Shown here one piece after another: positions 1-7,488 of a stretch of DNA of 18,746 nt. Where the stretch lies: NCBI GenBank assembly GCA_025201705.1, contig MU616618.1:62762-81507 (forward strand), read 5' to 3'. This stretch comes from Dissophora ornata (lineage: Eukaryota > Mortierellomycota > Mortierellomycetes > Mortierellales > Mortierellaceae). A program made the translations under genes and the position numbers. The notes beneath the pieces were generated by a model. That model saw nothing but the letters and a program-made list of their open reading frames with translations. It was not told the DNA's origin and ran no database searches. Position 1 is the first letter of the stretch, and each line of letters begins with the position of its first letter.

Positions 1-620
1 CCAGCATGACCTAGGCGCCATGTACGAGAAAGGCAAGGTCGTTCCACAAGATTATTCTAAGGCTATGGTGTGGTATCTGAAGGCCGGGAACCAGGGATAT
101 GTGGCTTCCCAGCACAGCCTAGGCTTCATGTTCTCCAGTGGTAAGGGTGTTCCTCAGGATTATTCCAAAGCCATGGAGTGGTATCTCGAGGCAGCAAACC
201 AAGGACACACCAATTCCCAGTAAAATCTGGGCGTCATGTTCTACCTTGGCCGGGGTGTTTCGCAGGACTATTCCAAGGCCATGGAGTGGTATCTGAAGGC
301 AGCGAATGAGGGTAACGCCAATTCCCAGTACAGCCTAGGTGTCATGTATTACCATGGGAAGGGTATTCCACAGGATTACTCCCTGGCTATGGAGTGGTAT
401 CTGAAAGCTGGGGAACAGGGACATGCCAATTCTCAGCGGAACCTTGGTCTCTTGTTCTCCGATGGCGAGGTTGTTGAGTGAGACTTTTCCAAGGCGATTG
501 AGTGGTATATGAAGGCAACGGACAAGGGAGACTGCTATTACCAGTTTATGCTAGGTGCCGCACATGAAAAATGCTAGGGCGTTCCGCGGGATAGAGCGCG
601 AGTGAATGGATTTCGTGTAG
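1..620 (+). pseudogene. Sel1-repeat protein pseudogene (3' remnant, truncated at left edge)
   Basis: Frame 2 encodes six consecutive Sel1-like (TPR-related, about 36-residue) units. Each has the pattern LG-x-MY-x-x-GKGV-x-QDY-x-KAMEWY-x-KA-x-x-QG. The codon that begins the conserved P/S-QDY motif falls at 44, 152, 260, 368, 476 and 584, so the period is exactly 108 bases with no indel. The frame is nevertheless closed three times: TAA at 221-223 (where sister units have Tyr or His), TGA at 479-481, and TAG at 575-577. Unit six is degenerate and the similarity ends soon after it. Intact Sel1 proteins are solenoid scaffolds, often acting in signalling or ER-associated degradation. The copy seen here should not give a full-length product. 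The 5' part lies outside the window. A gene with stop-codon readthrough or sequencing errors is possible but three separate stops make it unlikely. Confidence 0.8.
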
Positions 621-1456
621 AATTCTATGTGTTCTTCTCATTGTCTTTGCTTCGATGATCACTTTCCTCTTCACATAGCCCACATATCCCTTACGTTTTT
701 GTCATTCTCCCTCGCCTTTAGGCCCAATGTGTGGAGTATGTTTCTTGTTTTATTTCAACACAGGCCCTGGGGTCAGAGGAATTGTTGGTTGAACTCCATT
801 AACCAACGAACTAGACAGTTAGTGCTTTTTTTTAGTTAGTTAACTTCTATTATTTAGTTTCATTTTTATGGGTTTCTATGTGTGTTACAGAATCCAAGGC
901 AGTGGGCCGCGTCCCCCTTGCACTGTCGAAAAGGAGTGAAATCCATGACAGTGTGGCGCAATGTGTTCCCAAGAGACTGCTATCAGGGATAAAAGCTGAT
1001 TTCCATGCAGAGGATGAAGGTCTTTGTGTATGTCGAATAAAAGAGGCGAGAGATTTTCTAAGGAACACTAGAATGATATGCACAACGCTGTGGCGAATAT
1101 GGGACCCTCTAATGCACTTATGAAAGGGCAGGTGCGTATTTAGTCGGTTTATGGCCACCTTAAATACCAAGGCAGAGAGTAAAATATGACTGAAAGCAGG
1201 AAGTCTGACCATTTGCCTACGCTACCGACCACAGATTCTTACAACAACACCAAAAAAGATCAAGAAGCAAGATCGGACTAACATGCTTTGAGCGTACTGT
1301 CTTTCTCACGAACTGTGAAGTAAAGCGAGAGGGAGGAGGAGTGCCCGGAAGATCGGCACTAAGGCTCAGGGCCCTGTTTGCTTTCTGGAGCATTGCAATT
1401 GACCAGTTTCGGCGACGACGGATTCAAAGTGTAAGGGCGAAACCTTCTATTTTCGC

Positions 1457-1484
1457 AAAAAAAAAAAAAAAAAAAAAAAAAAAA
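1457..1484. repeat. Poly-A homopolymer (28 A)
   Basis: An uninterrupted run of 28 A residues, followed directly by a heptamer tandem repeat. It lies about 170 bases before the small gene at 1653. Homopolymers of this length vary in length and are prone to sequencing error. Confidence 0.95.
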
Positions 1485-1485
1485 G

Positions 1486-1510
1486 CGGAAAACGGAAAAC
1501 GGAAAACGGA
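1486..1510. repeat. Heptamer tandem repeat (CGGAAAA, about 3.6 copies)
   Basis: CGGAAAA is repeated at 1486, 1493 and 1500 and continues partially to 1510, directly after the A28 run. It looks like slippage-derived simple sequence in the upstream region of the gene at 1653. Confidence 0.85.
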
Positions 1511-1543
1511 CCTTTCCATCGTCCTCTCCTTCAATCCATAGGG

Positions 1544-1578
1544 AATAAAAGATGCCACCGGCTGTGTTTTTATACAAA
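1544..1578 (+). promoter_or_regulatory. Candidate TATA region for small gene at 1653
   Basis: AATAAAAG at about 1544-1551 and TATACAAA at about 1571-1578 lie 75-110 bases before the ATG at 1653. The intervening leader is C/T/A-rich with few G residues, as in the other leaders of this window. Either element could be the core promoter. This is inference from spacing and composition. Confidence 0.35.
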
Positions 1579-1652
1579 TCAGCACCTTTCACTCTCTCAT
1601 AAAAAAAACAAAAATCTCCACCTTCCACAGTAACCGCGACCCAACTCTACTC

Positions 1653-1931
1653 ATGACCCCAAAAGTCGATCAGGAGATATTTATACGTCTGTTGAGACAA
1701 ACAGATCAGTACCCCATTTCAACATCATCAAAGCGCATTGTCGGACTCATTGCCGCTGCCTACGTGGAACCAGGCATATCGGATGAGAAACGCGAACAGA
1801 TTGACAGATGCATCAGGAACCATATTCTGAGTGCGTACGCGAATGGAGTAGAGGAGAACTCTGATAGATGGAGGTCGCTTCTTGCGCTTATGACTAGTCT
1901 TCTGGATGGGGGTAGTCTTGGATGCCGTTGA
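1653..1931 (+). CDS. Small protein, paralogue A of a tandem pair (92 aa)
   Basis: A single-exon ORF of 92 codons with an ATG start after a low-G leader. I do not recognise the family. The main evidence that it is a real gene is the neighbour at 2749-3024, whose product aligns over most of its length. They share about 30 identical residues over roughly 75 aligned positions with one 1-residue gap. Shared features are an SK(R/K)I segment, an AYVEP(G/E)IS motif around residues 36-43, EKR just after it, a Cys-Ile pair, an L-x-AY-x-x-G motif, and a Trp near residue 73. The product is charged and probably all-helical, with no signal peptide and no membrane span. Similarity fades in the last 15-20 residues, where the two C-termini differ completely. 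It could be a lineage-specific cytosolic or nuclear small protein. No function is assigned. Confidence 0.7.
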   Translation: MTPKVDQEIFIRLLRQTDQYPISTSSKRIVGLIAAAYVEPGISDEKREQIDRCIRNHILSAYANGVEENSDRWRSLLALMTSLLDGGSLGCR

Positions 1932-2590
1932 ATACACGGAACAATTGCCTTGAATATGTAAATTGAAATGAAACTGCTGCGTCTGTGGACGTGAGGAACA
2001 ACACTGGCAAGAATTATAACAAACAAAAAGTCGCAGCAATGAATATAAAACGCCTCTTGACCAAAGATTTGTTTTGTATAGATGATTTCCCGCCTCTGAG
2101 AGAGAAACTTATCATACTGTAATGCATGCATTTCATTGCTAGTGTTGTTGTTGTTTTGGTAGTCGTCGTTGTTGTACTCGTCAGTGTATCGAAGCTGCAC
2201 GTCAACTTCTAGTGCGGAGCAAATCTTAAAGATTACTCTTAACTGTGGCATTCGAAATTTTAAGCATAAAAAGACGCGTCGCTCAGAGCTTTGTAATGAC
2301 TAGTGGGGAATACGGGAATAGAAGTTGTTGCATTCGAGCAAAGGGAGAACGAAGAATACAATGACGCGTTTATAGGGTGACCCTCTTTGTCACGGAAAAA
2401 CTTAATTGCCTGATAGTCCTGTTACATCATGCTGTGGGTGTTCTCCAACGCATCGCCGTCGTTCCTTTGTAGAAATTAAAGGAAAAAAAAAGGCGTCAAG
2501 GGTAACTTCCATCGACATCCCTATGAAGATGAAAATAAATGACACTGTGGATCGTCGCTCCAAGAGTGTCGGACTTTGTGATGCAAAAGA
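1932..2590. other. Spacer between the two small paralogous genes
   Basis: This should hold the 3' untranslated region of the first small gene and the promoter of the second. It contains a TTG/GTC-rich stretch (about 2143-2180) that opens long antisense frames, but these are compositional. No third copy of the small family is seen here. Confidence 0.5.
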
Positions 2591-2591
2591 A

Positions 2592-2599
2592 TTTAAATA
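2592..2599 (+). promoter_or_regulatory. TATA-like element (TTTAAATA) of small gene at 2749
   Basis: TTTAAATA lies about 150 bases before the ATG at 2749. A C/T-rich leader follows it. The spacing resembles the TATA-to-ATG distance of the better supported promoters elsewhere in this window. Confidence 0.4.
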
Positions 2600-2748
2600 T
2601 GCCTCCAAGACGCTCGTTTCCTCTTTCATTCCCCCTCACCAACACCAGTAGTATCTCACTTCCGCGGCCTCTCTACCTCCAGCAGAAAGTCGCACTCCAG
2701 TACACATATCCGATAGAAACCGGAACCAACCAGCTAAACTCAGCAACA

Positions 2749-3024
2749 ATGGAAAGCGAGGGCAACCACAATCTTTTCCTCCAGCTCTTTCATGAGACTG
2801 AGGCCTACTCGATGTCCCCTCAATCCAAAAAGATCATTCTGAAGCTCGCATCTGCCTACGTCGAGCCTGAAATTTCATACGAGAAACGCGCCGAGCTCAA
2901 GATTTGCATCAACAAGGTGCTGCAGGCGTACAGGCAAGGACTGAACGAGAATGACAAGGAATGGCTGCCGTTGATGTACGTTGTGGAGCACAATACGCTG
3001 GGCGTTATCATCCATTCTTATTGA
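2749..3024 (+). CDS. Small protein, paralogue B of a tandem pair (91 aa)
   Basis: The open frame extends upstream to 2539, but the ATG at 2749 is chosen. It sits in a good context (ACAATGG), and the alignment with the protein at 1653-1931 begins exactly there. The upstream extension has no counterpart in the paralogue and lies in the leader after the TATA-like element. The conserved core includes SKKI, AYVEPEIS, EKR, a Cys-Ile pair, L-x-AY-x-x-G and ENDKEW. The C-terminal tail is hydrophobic and unlike that of the paralogue. The product is predicted to be helical and soluble, without signal peptide. Head-to-tail order and about 40% identity point to an old tandem duplication. The function is unknown. 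Confidence 0.72.
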   Translation: MESEGNHNLFLQLFHETEAYSMSPQSKKIILKLASAYVEPEISYEKRAELKICINKVLQAYRQGLNENDKEWLPLMYVVEHNTLGVIIHSY

Positions 3025-3218
3025 TCGAGGAAGGACGATAGCACGAGAATTTCAAAGGCTTTTTTCACACCAGATTCTTCAGTTCGGATCCATTTCAATA
3101 AGAGGAATTGTAGTAGTGTGTGGTTCATGACAGGAAGCATGGGTCCTGTCAGCACTGCCACTACATCAAGCAATGAAAACATAAAGATAAAAAAGCAAAC
3201 AGCCTTTGCGTCAAGTAG

Positions 3219-3490
3219 AAGAGTTTATTTCCAGGGCTATTTGTAGCGCCTAACAACAGATTCCGCGTCAAGCATGTTGGTGCCTCCATTCGACGATGGA
3301 TTCGGACGCATGGGTTGGATAAATGGGTAAATATCATCAGTAATGAGGATGTCGAATGCACAGGACTGCCGAATCTGATGAAACTGGCCATTTCGACGTT
3401 GCCTGAAGCCTTGCATGTGTTTAAAGCTTGGCATTATCCGTCGCCAATGGACTTAGTGAATGCGCTGTCCCGTTGTCGCACCTACTTGTT
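3219..3490 (+). pseudogene. Possible orphan exon or gene fragment of unknown family
   Basis: The frame from 3219 to the stop at 3492-3494 reads as a convincing protein segment of about 90 residues, including RTHGLDKW, TGLPNLMKLAISTLPEALH and ALSRCRTYL. There is no ATG near its start. Instead a pyrimidine-rich acceptor-like TTTATTTCCAG ends at 3234, and a canonical GTAAGT donor sits at 3491, just before the stop. Those signals suggest an internal exon. Possible acceptors downstream end at 3562 and 3614, and both give only short continuations before stops. No upstream exon could be found, so this may be a relic. I cannot name the family. Confidence 0.28.
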
Positions 3491-3562
3491 GTAAGTTTGA
3501 TAAATCAGGTATGAGCTCTTTGACCATCAACAAGGATCACCCAAGGTTGACTCCTTTCAAGT

Positions 3563-4526
3563 CCATTTGAAGACACACCCATGATCAAGCACCTGTGATA
3601 GAAATTGAACGGTAGTAATATCCCTTGCCCTTTTTGGACGAATGTTGCCATGAATGCCACAAAAGGCTGCGTCATCTATCATCTACCCTATACGTCAGAT
3701 CAACCGCTCTCCCCGTTTACCCCTGCGATTCGATGATAAGACATAATGTCCGCTTTGTGTTGCGGATGAAGAAGCCAACAGATATTCACGGAGTGATCAA
3801 GGATCACGAGCAGGAGATAAGGAAGTCCAAGTATATCGTCGACGGCATGTAATATTCAGACCTCGAAGTTTCCTTTTTGCCCCCATCTTTGAACTTTCCA
3901 TTGCCTAGATCTCGGTTCCGTTATTTGTCGCTTCTTGAATATGCTGCAAACCTATCTTTTTTCTACCCCCTGAGGCGTTTATATGTTGATGTCCAGGCGG
4001 TTGGTATGAGTATGCCTGGGTAGCTCCAGTCATTTGCTGTGTGACATGATACTACTAATGAAGGCGTGTTGTACATATGTCACAAGAACTTCTCACAATC
4101 GACGAGCGGATCACCCTCGATTCCTAGCGGCCATGTTTGAGAGTCAAAGCCGCGTCGCGCTTGTTGGAGACGAAAGGGGAAAACAAGAAGAGTGCATGAC
4201 ACGGCTCAGTACTGCATGAGAATCGCTAAAGATAATATATGCAGTCTATGTAGAGAAATACCTCGTAGTTGGCCAACAGCGAAGAGAATGAGTAGAATAA
4301 CTGAGGGATAACAGGAATGAAGCGAGGAATACGAAAGCTAAATGAGACCTTTGCTTGCTATGCAAGGTTGCACCGTTCACATCTTAACAGTATACAATCG
4401 TATGGCTGCGTAAACGGTTGGGCTGCAATGGACAATTACATTTATGGCCCGCACGGGGGTGGGGTGGTGTCGCTGTCAGACACGACATGATGCTTGAGTT
4501 GACCCTGGTCTATTTACTCCTCGTCC
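3563..4526. other. Spacer with weak protein-like fragments
   Basis: The frame at 3625-3852 is open for 75 codons but begins with TTG, not ATG. Its composition is moderately protein-like, with a Cys/His cluster at the beginning and a charged end. It could belong with the orphan exon at 3219-3490. A competing frame over 3615-3730 is equally plausible after splicing, so no model is proposed. From about 3860 to 4526 I see nothing identifiable. Confidence 0.35.
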
Positions 4527-4709
4527 ATGTTTTTCGCATTTATTTTCTTTGTATTCTCCTGCTTACTTGGTCATGCATGTGCTGTTAGGCGAGTGCATCT
4601 TTTTACTCTATCATCTACAGTCACACCGACTTGCCACGTCTCTTTTGCGAGAGCTCATCGACTGGAGCAATGGCGAGAGTCCTATGACTGCATACATGGA
4701 CAGCAATGA
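4527..4709 (+). CDS. Weak candidate: small secreted-type ORF (60 aa)
   Basis: An ATG-initiated ORF whose first 19 residues form a strong signal-peptide-like segment (Phe-rich hydrophobic core, then GHACA as a possible cleavage site). The remaining 40 residues are basic and contain one Cys. There is no TATA box, homologue or second exon to support it, and a hydrophobic start can arise by chance in T-rich DNA. Listed only as a low-confidence candidate. Confidence 0.15.
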   Translation: MFFAFIFFVFSCLLGHACAVRRVHLFTLSSTVTPTCHVSFARAHRLEQWRESYDCIHGQQ

Positions 4710-4780
4710 GTGTTAGTCCGATGATAGCAATGGTCCCGGGACAATGCGAAACCAGCCAATATCTTCAAGACAACTCTATC

Positions 4781-5011
4781 TCAATCAGATCTTGTGGGCT
4801 TGCTCTGCTTATTCTTGTCGTCAATCAGCGTGGGGACATTCGACCAGGGCGTTCTAGAGAGAGGCATGAGGCTATCAAGAATATCAGCACGCGTCATTAC
4901 TTGCGATGACGAGCCCTTGTTGGCAGGCATATTGGCGATGTTGCGCAGTTGGACAGTCTTGGGAGCGTGTTCTTTTGTGTCTTGAATGCGGATGTAGCTG
5001 TGGTTCGACAT
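4781..5011 (-). CDS. Small hydrophilic protein of unknown function (76 aa)
   Basis: An ATG-initiated - strand ORF of 76 codons, preceded by a clear core promoter: CTATAAAAGG reads on this strand at 5184-5175, about 165 bases before the ATG. The leader between them is C/A-rich with CAG/CAA repeats, similar in style to other leaders here. A longer antisense frame that starts at 5192 begins upstream of the TATA box, so it should not be in the transcript. The product is polar and probably largely disordered, rich in Ser, Lys, Asp and Asn, with a central TRADILDSLMP segment that could form one short helix. It has no signal peptide or membrane span. I do not recognise it, and it is not related to the small paralogues at 1653 and 2749. 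Confidence 0.55.
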   Translation of the reverse strand: MSNHSYIRIQDTKEHAPKTVQLRNIANMPANKGSSSQVMTRADILDSLMPLSRTPWSNVPTLIDDKNKQSKPTRSD

Positions 5012-5174
5012 AGCGGGAACGTTCTTCGTGATGGTTCTTGAGGAAAGACAGAAAGTGGTGTTTGAGAAATGGAGATAAGGGCTGTTGCTGTTGCTGTGAG
5101 GCCTGGCTGATGCTTGTTGCGATGCTGAAGTGTGTTACTGCGTTGATGCTGATTTGGAACGGACGGACACCCCT

Positions 5175-5184
5175 CCTTTTATAG
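5175..5184 (-). promoter_or_regulatory. TATA box of small gene at 4781-5011
   Basis: CTATAAAAGG on the - strand is a near-perfect TATA consensus. It faces the 76-codon ORF and a start site about 30 bases downstream would give a leader of about 135 bases. Confidence 0.6.
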
Positions 5185-5699
5185 TTTTTCACGCTTTGTC
5201 TGGCGTGAGAATGTGAAACTTTAAATAAGGTGTGATGGCCCTATTTGCGTCATTTGGCATCACAGAGCCGCTGACAAACAGGGCGCAGAGTTTAATCCCG
5301 GATTGAGGGTAGTGCATGTACTGCGCGCTGAGCACTTTGGTAGCAGCCGTCACTCTAGTCCGAGCACAGCGGACACCGTAATCTAGAATTTGTGCCAGTC
5401 TCTATCCCACCCCGGAATGGCTGGCTGCATGGAGGCGCAAAGTTCTCCGTTGAAAACCGTAACTCTGGTTAAATTTGTTGCGCAGTATTTTCGTAGTCAT
5501 CGTTCTTGTGGCACGCATTACTAGATCGTCATGTCTTTCGAGAGTATTATTGCTGCTGGGGGGGGGGGGTAGAGTGTGTCGCGGCGTTTTCTTAACCTCT
5601 TGGATAGGTGCAAAGTCAACAATGTACACAATATATATTAATAGTAACGAGAGTGCGTTCTGCTAAAATAAAATAACAAAAAATTGTTTCTTTGATACG
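5185..5699. other. Intergenic region: upstream of the 76-aa gene and 3' side of the F-box gene
   Basis: No ORF I can support. It contains a 12-base G run (5558-5569) and, near its right end, A/T-rich DNA that carries the 3' processing region of the - strand F-box gene. Confidence 0.5.
5558..5569. repeat. Poly-G run (12 G)
   Basis: Twelve uninterrupted G residues, which is rare in fungal DNA and hard to sequence accurately. They lie in non-coding DNA. Confidence 0.9.
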
Positions 5700-5705
5700 T
5701 TTATT
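5700..5705 (-). terminator. Polyadenylation signal AATAAA of F-box gene 5761-7218
   Basis: AATAAA on the - strand lies about 55 bases after the TAG stop at 5761-5763, in A/T-rich DNA. This spacing is usual for a 3' processing signal. Confidence 0.55.
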
Positions 5706-5760
5706 CACTCGTTATTTTCTTAACTAAGCGATGGGTTCTAATAAACTAATACGCGCTCAT

Positions 5761-7218
5761 CTAAAACTTGTACGTGAAGCTCACGGTTGTCGTATCGAGA
5801 TTCGGGAGTTTGCAAAGTTGATCCATGACTTTATCATAAAGCGCGAATTGGTCATGATTATGCCTCTCGTCCTCGTCCTCGTCCTCGTCCTCACCCTGAG
5901 ACAAAATGTCCTCGTCAGCAAACACATGTGGAGGCGCCCAGTTCCTGTCTGGCCCCCTGATGGTTACCTGTAACAACTCCAAATTCTGACACACAAACGG
6001 AAGGCGGTTGTGTATGACTCCATCGACCACACTGCAACCCTCGACCATCTCTTCCGCGTCAATAGTACATCTCCCCAAAGAAACCTTTTTCAATGCCGGA
6101 AACGATCTCAGTATTTTCAGAACCTGGTTCGAGGACTCTCGCTGTTCGAAGAATCCAGGGTTTGAATCCAAGTAAATCTCTTCTAGCGACTCGTGGTGGG
6201 TGTCGAGACATCTGCTGAGAAATAGCAGGAGGTTGTGCCGAGAAATCGAGATGTCCTCTGCCCGGAAATATTTTAGGCTCTGGTACGCCGAGAAAAGGCG
6301 CTGAAGTCCCGGGATATCGACATCGCTTTGGTACAGACTGAATTGATTAAGGCGAGGACAATGGACTCGAAGCTGCTGGCAGAATTGCGTCAGCTCAGGT
6401 GAGAGAACGAGCGACTGGTTATTTGAAAGCAAGAGACTCTCCAGCAGTGGGCTGACTTGGATAACCTTGACGATAGTTTCGAGAAGACAGTCGTCCGCGT
6501 GGAAAGATCGCAGACTACGCGGTAATGGCTCCTCTTGCCATTGTAGTTGCTGTAGTTGCTGAGCGGATTGCTGATCTGTGACCTGTGGTTCTTCTATAGC
6601 CCCTGGTTCGGCTGGCAGCAGCAGCCCTGATTTTGGATCCATCCACAGGTCGTGGCTGGCTTCTTCAGTCCACCCTTCTATGGTCAAGAGCTCTAGTCCA
6701 GGTAGCTGCTCCAGCAGATATCTCAGTGCTCCAGGCAGGACCCTGAATGAACCCAGCGACAGCTTCTTCAGCTTCCTTAGTCCAGCAACGATCCTGACAT
6801 ACTCCATCCTCTTGTAGATACTAATCACTCCTGAGTCGTTTTGGAGCGATACTACTCGGAGCGATAATACTTCGAGATCTGGGTTGCGAAGCAAGATTTT
6901 ATCGATGATATCGATGTTATCCAATCCAATAATGGAAACCTCGAGAAGCGTCAGTCGGGTACACTGAGGCCCCATGTCGTTGAGAGGGACGAAAGTAGAG
7001 CAGCTCAGCTCCCGAATAAAAGTGGAATAGCGGGGTAGCGCATCGTCCATGGAGCCGTGGGTCCACTGGTCTGGCTTGATGGAACGCCAGAGCTCGCTCG
7101 CAAAGGGCACGAACCAGCTGCGGCAGACGCGGCAGGCGAGAGCGAGATCTGCTGGGGCAAGGTGCCACGCGATGTGGAGACAGATCTCGGGAATGTCAAA
7201 GATGGCGTGGTGCGGCAT
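5761..7218 (-). CDS. F-box/LRR protein 1 (485 aa, single exon)
   Basis: A probable substrate receptor of an SCF (Skp1-cullin-F-box) ubiquitin ligase. An F-box spans about residues 6-47: it starts IPEIC, has an ACRVCRSW core and closes with LWRSI, the usual ending before the Skp1-facing helix. The rest is a string of degenerate LRRs with LxxLxL patterns such as LEVLSLRVV, LKKLSLGSF, LELLTIEGW, LESLLLSNN and LKKVSLGRC. A Gln-rich loop lies near the middle, and an acidic ED repeat (about residues 443-451) near the C-terminus is coded by a GAC/GAG microsatellite. The frame is open to 7539, but the ATG at 7218 is chosen because the F-box then starts within a few residues, as is usual for this group. 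Upstream ATGs would place Pro/Ser-rich sequence before it. The gene is divergent from F-box gene 2, with 270 bases between the start codons. The target protein cannot be inferred. Confidence 0.92.
   Translation of the reverse strand: MPHHAIFDIPEICLHIAWHLAPADLALACRVCRSWFVPFASELWRSIKPDQWTHGSMDDALPRYSTFIRELSCSTFVPLNDMGPQCTRLTLLEVSIIGLDNIDIIDKILLRNPDLEVLSLRVVSLQNDSGVISIYKRMEYVRIVAGLRKLKKLSLGSFRVLPGALRYLLEQLPGLELLTIEGWTEEASHDLWMDPKSGLLLPAEPGAIEEPQVTDQQSAQQLQQLQWQEEPLPRSLRSFHADDCLLETIVKVIQVSPLLESLLLSNNQSLVLSPELTQFCQQLRVHCPRLNQFSLYQSDVDIPGLQRLFSAYQSLKYFRAEDISISRHNLLLFLSRCLDTHHESLEEIYLDSNPGFFEQRESSNQVLKILRSFPALKKVSLGRCTIDAEEMVEGCSVVDGVIHNRLPFVCQNLELLQVTIRGPDRNWAPPHVFADEDILSQGEDEDEDEDERHNHDQFALYDKVMDQLCKLPNLDTTTVSFTYKF
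5866..5894. repeat. Trinucleotide-type microsatellite (CCTCGT) inside F-box gene 1
   Basis: CCTCGT is repeated about four to five times. On the coding (-) strand it reads as GAC/GAG codons and gives the alternating Asp-Glu tract near the C-terminus of F-box protein 1. Copy-number change here would keep the reading frame. Confidence 0.85.
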
Positions 7219-7488
7219 CGTGGAATGAGGGGGTGCGGTGTGCGGGAGAGGGAGGGAGGGAGGAAAGACGAGCAGACGGGCGGACGCTTTTGTAGTGCTC
7301 GCGGCGTTGGGCGTGTTGGAGTTCCTCCCCATCCGCTGCGTGATCGCTGACCGTACCAACTTCCTACACAGCCAGCATGCAAGGACGTGTCCGTGGACGC
7401 GACCGACTACATGAAAACCCACAATGCCATTCACCATGCATCTCTTCAGCTCCCGGAATCGCAATCCTCTCTCTCCTTCTCTCGCACA
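7219..7488. promoter_or_regulatory. Shared divergent promoter of F-box genes 1 and 2
   Basis: The 270 bases separate the chosen start codons of the two head-to-head F-box genes, so both promoters must lie here unless they overlap the opposite coding region. The left half is G/A-rich on + (pyrimidine-rich on the - strand transcript), and the right half is C/T-rich on +, which matches the leader style of other genes. I see no strong TATA box in either direction. Confidence 0.6.

Larger units (their letters stand above)
621..1543. other. Gene-poor spacer
   Basis: No gene I can support. A + strand open stretch at about 878-1123 has fairly protein-like composition and follows a possible 3' splice site (a pyrimidine/G stretch ending in TTACAG near 888), but it matches no family I know and has no convincing partner exon. 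Its complementary - strand frame (850-1212) is also open, which lowers the value of either frame. The spacer ends in an A28 run and a short 7-base repeat. Confidence 0.5.

Noticed and set aside
1457..1510. A28 run as the tail of a retroposed element.
   Set aside because: No target-site duplication and no recognisable element sequence upstream. It is followed by a slippage-type heptamer repeat, which favours simple sequence.
1760..2251. 163-codon - strand ORF antisense to the first small gene.
   Set aside because: It is compositional, with Asn/Asp/Thr runs from a TTG/GTC-rich stretch, and overlaps a paralogue-supported gene on the other strand.
4300..4319. AGGGATAACAGG resembles the core of the I-SceI homing endonuclease site.
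   Set aside because: Only part of the 18-bp site matches and there is no homing endonuclease or intron nearby. Best seen as coincidence.
4884..5192. 102-codon - strand ORF overlapping the small gene at 4781-5011.
   Set aside because: Its ATG lies upstream of the TATA box that serves the locus. Its Gln-rich part is the CAG/CAA-rich leader translated.
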